NCBI GenBank assembly: GCA_963730225.1
Contig: CAVSQX010000001.1
Location: 558,001-622,000 of the forward strand
Direction of reading: 5' to 3'
Length of the DNA stretch: 64,000 nt
From: CAVSQX01 sp963730225
GTDB taxonomy: Bacteria; Planctomycetota; Phycisphaerae; Tepidisphaerales; Tepidisphaeraceae
The translations under genes and the position numbers were made by a program. The notes under the pieces are model-generated. The model was not told the origin of the DNA and did not search any database. It was given only the letters and a program-made list of their open reading frames with translations. Every line of letters begins with the position of its first letter. Position 1 is the stretch's first letter. Shown piece after piece: positions 61,101 to 64,000 of this stretch.

Positions 61101-62009
61101 ACCAGCTACAACAGCCTGCTGCAAGCGAGTTACGTGGTGACGGGCACGTATAATGTGGCCGACGCATCCGACACGATCTATCAGGATACGGCCAGTTCTA
61201 CGAATGTTCCGGCCGGCAATAAATTGACGGCGACGCAAGTCAGCGGCTACGCTCTGACCATCGGCGCGGGAGCGAGCGTGAAGATTACGACGGTCAATTC
61301 CATGCCCGCCGGCACCAGCCGGCTTTCCAGCCTTGCCATCGCCGGATCGACCGGCGCCTGGACCGGGCAGCTCGATCTTGGCTCCAGTGATCTGATTTTC
61401 GAATCCACCGCTCCGACGGCGGATCTGGCTCGGCTCACCAATCAGATTGCCAGCGGCGACAACGGCGGAAAGTGGACGGGTCAGGGGATCACGTCGTCGG
61501 CCGCGGCGGCGGATTCGATGAGCCTGCACGCTCTGGGAATCATTTTGAATCAGAACAGCCAGGGCCAGGCGATTTACTCCACCTTCGACGGCCAATCGGT
61601 CGATGCCGACAGCATTTTGATCAAGTACACACTGTACGGCGACGCGTTGTTGACCGGAACGATCAGCGGCTCGGACTATACGCTGATCGACAACGGTTTT
61701 AACAACGACCTCACCGGCTGGAGGAACGGTGACTTCAACTACGACGGTGTGATCAATGGGGACGATTACACGCTGTTGGATAACTCGTTCAATTTGCAGA
61801 GCGAGCTGGAAGACGCGGCCGATGCTCAGGAATTCGCCGGAGCATCGATGATCGTCGCCGGGGATACCGAACAGATATTCGTTGCCAGCGATTCCATTGC
61901 GGCCGGCGAGAGTTCGACGGCCGTGCCCGAGCCGGTAGCCGTCGCCGAGCTGGCGGCTACGGTGATCGGACTTTGTTCCGGACGACTACGAAGGGGCAAG
62001 AGGGATTGA
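58101..62009 (+). CDS. Large secreted GH13-like protein with dockerin repeats and PEP-CTERM
   Basis: 1302 residues from GTG 58101. Basic N-region and signal ARPACWAAACLWAAAARG. Residues ~45-550 are a GH13-like barrel: YDVYDRFNLGSPG, nucleophile segment VLGVDGFRYDGGNNTYPW, acid segment FTFTEVYTG. The fourth region reads VKFVSDQDVPAP where active amylases have an NHD/HD histidine, so activity may be altered. Beta-rich modules follow. Two dockerin-like EF-hand pairs (GDLNDDGQITSSDITALG ... ADVNGDGQVNLED; and SGSDYTLIDNGFN ... GDFNYDGVINGDDYT) and a C-terminal VPEPVAVAELAATVIGL tail. Likely surface-held alpha-glucan-binding or -degrading protein. Confidence 0.85.
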   Translation: MELKKKRERYRRDRVGLGRIARPACWAAACLWAAAARGYDVSAPVILQDFESSYSSIANKMPDIFQSGYGGVYLPPPGITLNPSSVGYDVYDRFNLGSPGETTVYGTQAGFESVVQGVHAFGGSVYADLLWTWSNGINNGNNSSFSEFPGLTTVLQTTNPSGAGYNQAGYTSSTGDFYPTSDTNQDEEALPGLQHIDPASDYFLIRSPTTPGNPQNIPEGTGIWLGSTVANVPTASNAQYYPDQSLAPRYENDPALSENNIPIYSFDPSDPMAGTPVAENALGYLMRYTQWMIQVLGVDGFRYDGGNNTYPWVMNYLDLATYDMSNRKLLNGQQENVFTFTEVYTGTASTIQQYISKTALTNPANTVGGDRDALDFPLYFAMASNLSGNGTFGGGQNNWYNVVDASLDYADDGLMNGSSGVKFVSDQDVPAPTLSNVAYAYTLMLPGNATVYYNGQNFSNESSNSSGGEFPQGGSSDSFDGALTALGGPFASQTGTYNLNPLGGGATYPNGSVAALVDLRNRFGRGDYREDWIEQNLLAYERVGSAIVLLSNATSSTTSNGDYDSRTFDTEFPVGTILEEYTGNATSTFADPQQNIPEFVQVVADTSKNSATGAEVTVRIPRNVQYNSSTSTTYATGDGYLVYGLPTPTGSLTLTNVASTMGGQTFSPTASNAGYLNGTELFAKVSVIKASSFQLQLSTNEALLNVTPGQPAVHDQDADGDNAQFTIDAGAITVASSGTTSTTPGSNGQTTTPGNVSYGYQNFSSSSPGYDNANGNGSYSQTIDTANLSQGYHYIEVIAFRHSADTSAPPVYSDWYQTIYVDTLPPNSAPVSFSAQNGSSKSRALVAQSVDQTANNMHVFLDLPPADTNNEILGFVGSNNQPTQIDVYEWQENYANVTSGNHVVTIVSYKPDGTANIQRFDAQQDAFLSVTGAVGLGIGDLNDDGQITSSDITALGSLVQSNGTSFNAAADVNGDGQVNLEDVFLMGPVLTANNVGTSVWTSYNSLLQASYVVTGTYNVADASDTIYQDTASSTNVPAGNKLTATQVSGYALTIGAGASVKITTVNSMPAGTSRLSSLAIAGSTGAWTGQLDLGSSDLIFESTAPTADLARLTNQIASGDNGGKWTGQGITSSAAAADSMSLHALGIILNQNSQGQAIYSTFDGQSVDADSILIKYTLYGDALLTGTISGSDYTLIDNGFNNDLTGWRNGDFNYDGVINGDDYTLLDNSFNLQSELEDAADAQEFAGASMIVAGDTEQIFVASDSIAAGESSTAVPEPVAVAELAATVIGLCSGRLRRGKRD

Positions 62010-62013
62010 CATT

Positions 62014-63090
62014 ATGCAGCACGCACAACGCAAAACGTATCAGGCGAGGCCGGCGGATAGCGGCTTTACGCTGGTGGAACTGCTGGTGGTCATTGGCATC
62101 ATCGCGCTGCTGATCAGCATGTTGCTGCCGGCGCTGAACAAGGCGCGCGAGGCGGCACGCAACGCGCAATGCCTGTCGAACCAGCGGCAGATCATGCTCG
62201 GCGCGATAAACTTCGCCGGTGACCACCACGGATACTTGCCAACCAGCACAACCAATAACTGGGTGATAGGAACCTATTCCTACAATGATCCATGGCGACA
62301 GCGTTACGCCTATCGGGGCGATACGACGGGGAGCACCAACTACTTGAAAGATTGGGCCAGCTCGCTCATGCCGTACCTTGGTTTTAAGGACGGCGATATG
62401 AACGATTTTGCGGCCCTGTCCGCGTTGCAGGCTTCTCAGGTTGCCCCGAAGGTTTTCATCTGTCCAAGTGACGATTCGGTGAACTCCGGTCAGTTCGCCA
62501 ACACCTCGGTTCCGGATGCCGAAATGGGTGGTCATTGGCTTTATAACAATGTGAATCCTTCCCAGGCGGGGTATCCAGTCTCCTATGGAATCAACGTCGA
62601 CGTGACGGGCCTGACGTATTCAAACAACGGTGTACCAACAGGCGTGTTCGACAACAACGGGGGTAATGTTATCGAGGTCAGTCCCGGCGCACCAAATCAG
62701 CCCGGTAATACCTACAGCGGTACTGTCTACCTGCCGCCCTTGTGCGGAAAGCTTTCGCTGGTGCGCCGGTCGACGGAAGTGATGATGTTCGCCGACTGCG
62801 GTGTTAAGACGACCGCCGCGGTTCCCGCTAACCCACTGTTCTATGCGGACAGCTTAAACATCACGACCAGCCAGGACATCACGCAGCCCGGCGCGGGCGC
62901 GTTCGATGGGAAAACCGGCTCCGCGCAAGGTCCAACGCTTTACAACGTGTTGAATTGCACGTTCCTCGGCAATCGCCTTCCGCTGACGCGCCACGGCAGC
63001 CACAATCAGCTCAACATGGTCTTCGCCGACGGCCACGCGGAAACGGTCGCCGCCAAGGATTTCAAACGAGTGCGCGTGTCTCCCTACTAA
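62014..63090 (+). CDS. Type II secretion-like pseudopilin with H-X9-DG domain
   Basis: 358 residues. Prepilin leader and helix: DSGFTLVELLVVIGIIALLI, cleaved after G with methylated F. After SMLLPALNKAREAARNAQCL comes the planctomycete-type body (FICPSDDSVNS, SYGINVDV), ending RHGSHNQLNMVFADGHAETV, the H-X9-DG motif. Many planctomycetes encode dozens of such proteins with unclear roles in envelope or secretion. Starts 4 nt after the GH13-like gene and is probably co-expressed. Confidence 0.9.
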   Translation: MQHAQRKTYQARPADSGFTLVELLVVIGIIALLISMLLPALNKAREAARNAQCLSNQRQIMLGAINFAGDHHGYLPTSTTNNWVIGTYSYNDPWRQRYAYRGDTTGSTNYLKDWASSLMPYLGFKDGDMNDFAALSALQASQVAPKVFICPSDDSVNSGQFANTSVPDAEMGGHWLYNNVNPSQAGYPVSYGINVDVTGLTYSNNGVPTGVFDNNGGNVIEVSPGAPNQPGNTYSGTVYLPPLCGKLSLVRRSTEVMMFADCGVKTTAAVPANPLFYADSLNITTSQDITQPGAGAFDGKTGSAQGPTLYNVLNCTFLGNRLPLTRHGSHNQLNMVFADGHAETVAAKDFKRVRVSPY

Positions 63091-63153
63091 CGTAATTACC
63101 ATTTGTTTGACGCCATGTTTGGCGTTGGCAATGGTAGGGTGGTTAAGGAACAC

Positions 63154-63169
63154 GCCGCACAAGTGCGGC
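63154..63169. repeat. Short hairpin repeat (GCGGCCGCTAAAC family)
   Basis: GCCGCAC-AA-GTGCGGC followed by CGCTAAACG, the same layout as at 45347-45362. Confidence 0.5.
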
Positions 63170-63206
63170 CGCTAAACGAGAATGGGGAGCTGAACCTGTC
63201 AAAACA

Positions 63207-63241
63207 ATTGCGGCCCATCGGGTGAACCGACGGGCCGCAAT
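63207..63241. terminator. Strong hairpin between convergent genes
   Basis: ATTGCGGCCC (63207-63216) pairs perfectly with GGGCCGCAAT (63232-63241), with a small inner CGG/CCG stem. Placed between the pseudopilin gene and the minus-strand dockerin gene; a bidirectional terminator is likely although no U tract follows. Confidence 0.6.
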
Positions 63242-63271
63242 CAGCGGGGCTAAAAGATCGATGTCGGACCG

Positions 63272-64000
63272 TTAGTTCCTGCGTCTTCGCATCAGCATTC
63301 CCAATGCGCCGATTCCGATGGCCGCCAGGCTGGCCGGCTCGGGTACGGCAACGAGGCTGGAGGGATTGGCAATCACGGCCGAGCCGACGGCGGCGAGGCT
63401 GGGCCCTTGCGTGTTGAAGGCGTTATCGATGAGCGTGTAATCATCGCCGTTAACGATGCCGTCGTAGTTGAAATCGCCGTTGTTCCAGCCGGTGAGGTTG
63501 TTGTTAAAACCGTTGTCGATGAGCGTGTAATCGTCGCCGTTGACGACACCGTCGAGATTCGCGTCGCCGAAGTAGGTGTATTTGATCAGCACGTCGGAGT
63601 CGACGACGCTCACGCCGTCGAAGGTGCTGAGCAACGGCGAGCCGCTGCCGTTGTCGTTCTGCTCGACGGCCAAGGCGGTGTTGGAGGCGTGGGCGGCGGA
63701 GGAGGAAGTGATTCCGCCGGAGCCCTGCCAGTTTCCGCCGTTGTAGCCTTCGGCGACGGCGGCGGCGATGGCGAAGATATTCCCGTTGTGGAGAACCATG
63801 TCGTTGGCGGAAAGATCGATCAGTCCCACGAACTGGCCCGTGCCGCCGAAGGCCAAGGAGTTGGCGACCAGAACCGTTCGCGTGCCGGGTGTCGACGGCG
63901 CGGCCAGGGCGATCACGCCGGAGGTGTTGTTGGCGCCGACGGTGATGGCGTTGACAAGCAACTGCCGAATGCCGCTGCCGGTGCCGGCGCCGATGTTGAG
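63272..64000 (-). CDS. Dockerin/PEP-CTERM secreted protein (N-terminus outside window)
   Basis: The C-terminal ~240 residues of a secreted protein; the frame remains open to the right edge. Beta-rich repeats (VLVANSLAFGGTGQFVGLID, AAAVAEGYNGGNWQGSGGIT) are followed by paired EF-hand dockerin-like units: GDANLDGVVNGDDYTLIDN and GDFNYDGIVNGDDYTLIDN, then VPEPASLAAIGIGALGMLMR, a PEP-CTERM tail. The same YTLIDNGFN unit occurs in the 58101 protein, so the two are paralogous at their C-termini. Confidence 0.85.
   Translation of the reverse strand, partial: LNIGAGTGSGIRQLLVNAITVGANNTSGVIALAAPSTPGTRTVLVANSLAFGGTGQFVGLIDLSANDMVLHNGNIFAIAAAVAEGYNGGNWQGSGGITSSSAAHASNTALAVEQNDNGSGSPLLSTFDGVSVVDSDVLIKYTYFGDANLDGVVNGDDYTLIDNGFNNNLTGWNNGDFNYDGIVNGDDYTLIDNAFNTQGPSLAAVGSAVIANPSSLVAVPEPASLAAIGIGALGMLMRRRRN

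Noticed and set aside
1..64000. tRNA or rRNA genes
   Set aside because: No cloverleaf-like stretch with a TTCGANNC-type T-loop or conserved rRNA segment was noticed in the intergenic gaps; a dedicated search was not possible.

Overview
The window looks like chromosome of a GC-rich member of the Planctomycetota, most probably class Phycisphaerae. The support is the number of secreted proteins with PEP-CTERM tails and dockerin-like repeats, a type II pseudopilin with the H-X9-DG type C-terminus, 'CGYDLRG' zinc ribbons, a giant cell-surface protein with an N-terminal LEPLEQRTLF-like motif, and planctomycete-like operon content. No rRNA, tRNA, CRISPR array, transposase or prophage gene was found. 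Seven single-base reading-frame breaks were seen, several in homopolymers. This suggests either an assembly with residual indel errors or real gene decay.

Layout. 1-4925 (minus): respiratory complex I genes nuoH, nuoJ, nuoK and nuoL (nuoL runs off the left edge). A PIN-type toxin-antitoxin pair and an opposite-strand hypothetical gene sit exactly where nuoI is usually found. 5001-13373 (plus): metallophosphoesterase, trmL, a frame-broken beta-propeller/phosphoesterase lipoprotein, a HAD phosphatase, a frame-broken GH3 glucosidase and a TPR/glycosyltransferase-like protein. 13424-14958 (minus): a redox pair (peroxiredoxin-like plus DsbD N-domain-like). 15012-19982 (minus): a 1656-aa surface protein. 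20050-23610 (minus): argD, a lipoprotein, purM and a STAS protein in one tight operon. 23664-25327 (plus): Gfo/Idh/MocA oxidoreductase and an MBL hydrolase. 25404-28729 (minus): a secreted Ig-like protein, ROK kinase, broken esterase and Ser/Thr kinase.

29055-32155 (plus): pepP, accB and accC (fatty-acid synthesis). 32270-37758 (plus): five tightly packed genes encoding WXG100-like (W-x-D) small proteins, coiled-coil proteins and a 1209-aa three-domain FtsK/EccC-type ATPase. This is a minimal type-VII-secretion-like locus and my first candidate for an undescribed system. carA follows (frameshifted near its end). 39300-42670 is an accessory island bordered by related inverted repeats; it carries an unknown protein, a zinc-ribbon membrane protein, a TetR regulator and a b-type cytochrome. 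42947-46829 holds an AI-2E-type transporter with a cobalamin-binding-like tail, acpS and a zinc-ribbon membrane protein; glnA follows.

48693-53134 (plus): a bufferin-type metallophore operon: a Cys-rich secreted precursor, DUF692, DUF2063 and DoxX, with a secreted DUF255 thioredoxin-fold protein directly appended. 53118-63090: an alpha-glucan locus with a LacI regulator, a secreted GH13 enzyme, a PEP-CTERM protein, a 1302-aa GH13-like dockerin protein and a pseudopilin. LacI-type operator-like sites lie in the three promoters. The right edge carries part of another dockerin/PEP-CTERM protein.

Two genome-scale signals cut across the window. Several genes have a -10 hexamer ending only 5-7 nt before the start codon, which predicts leaderless mRNAs. 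Several intergenic spacers carry arrays of 7-8 bp degenerate tandem repeats, some folded into long inverted repeats.
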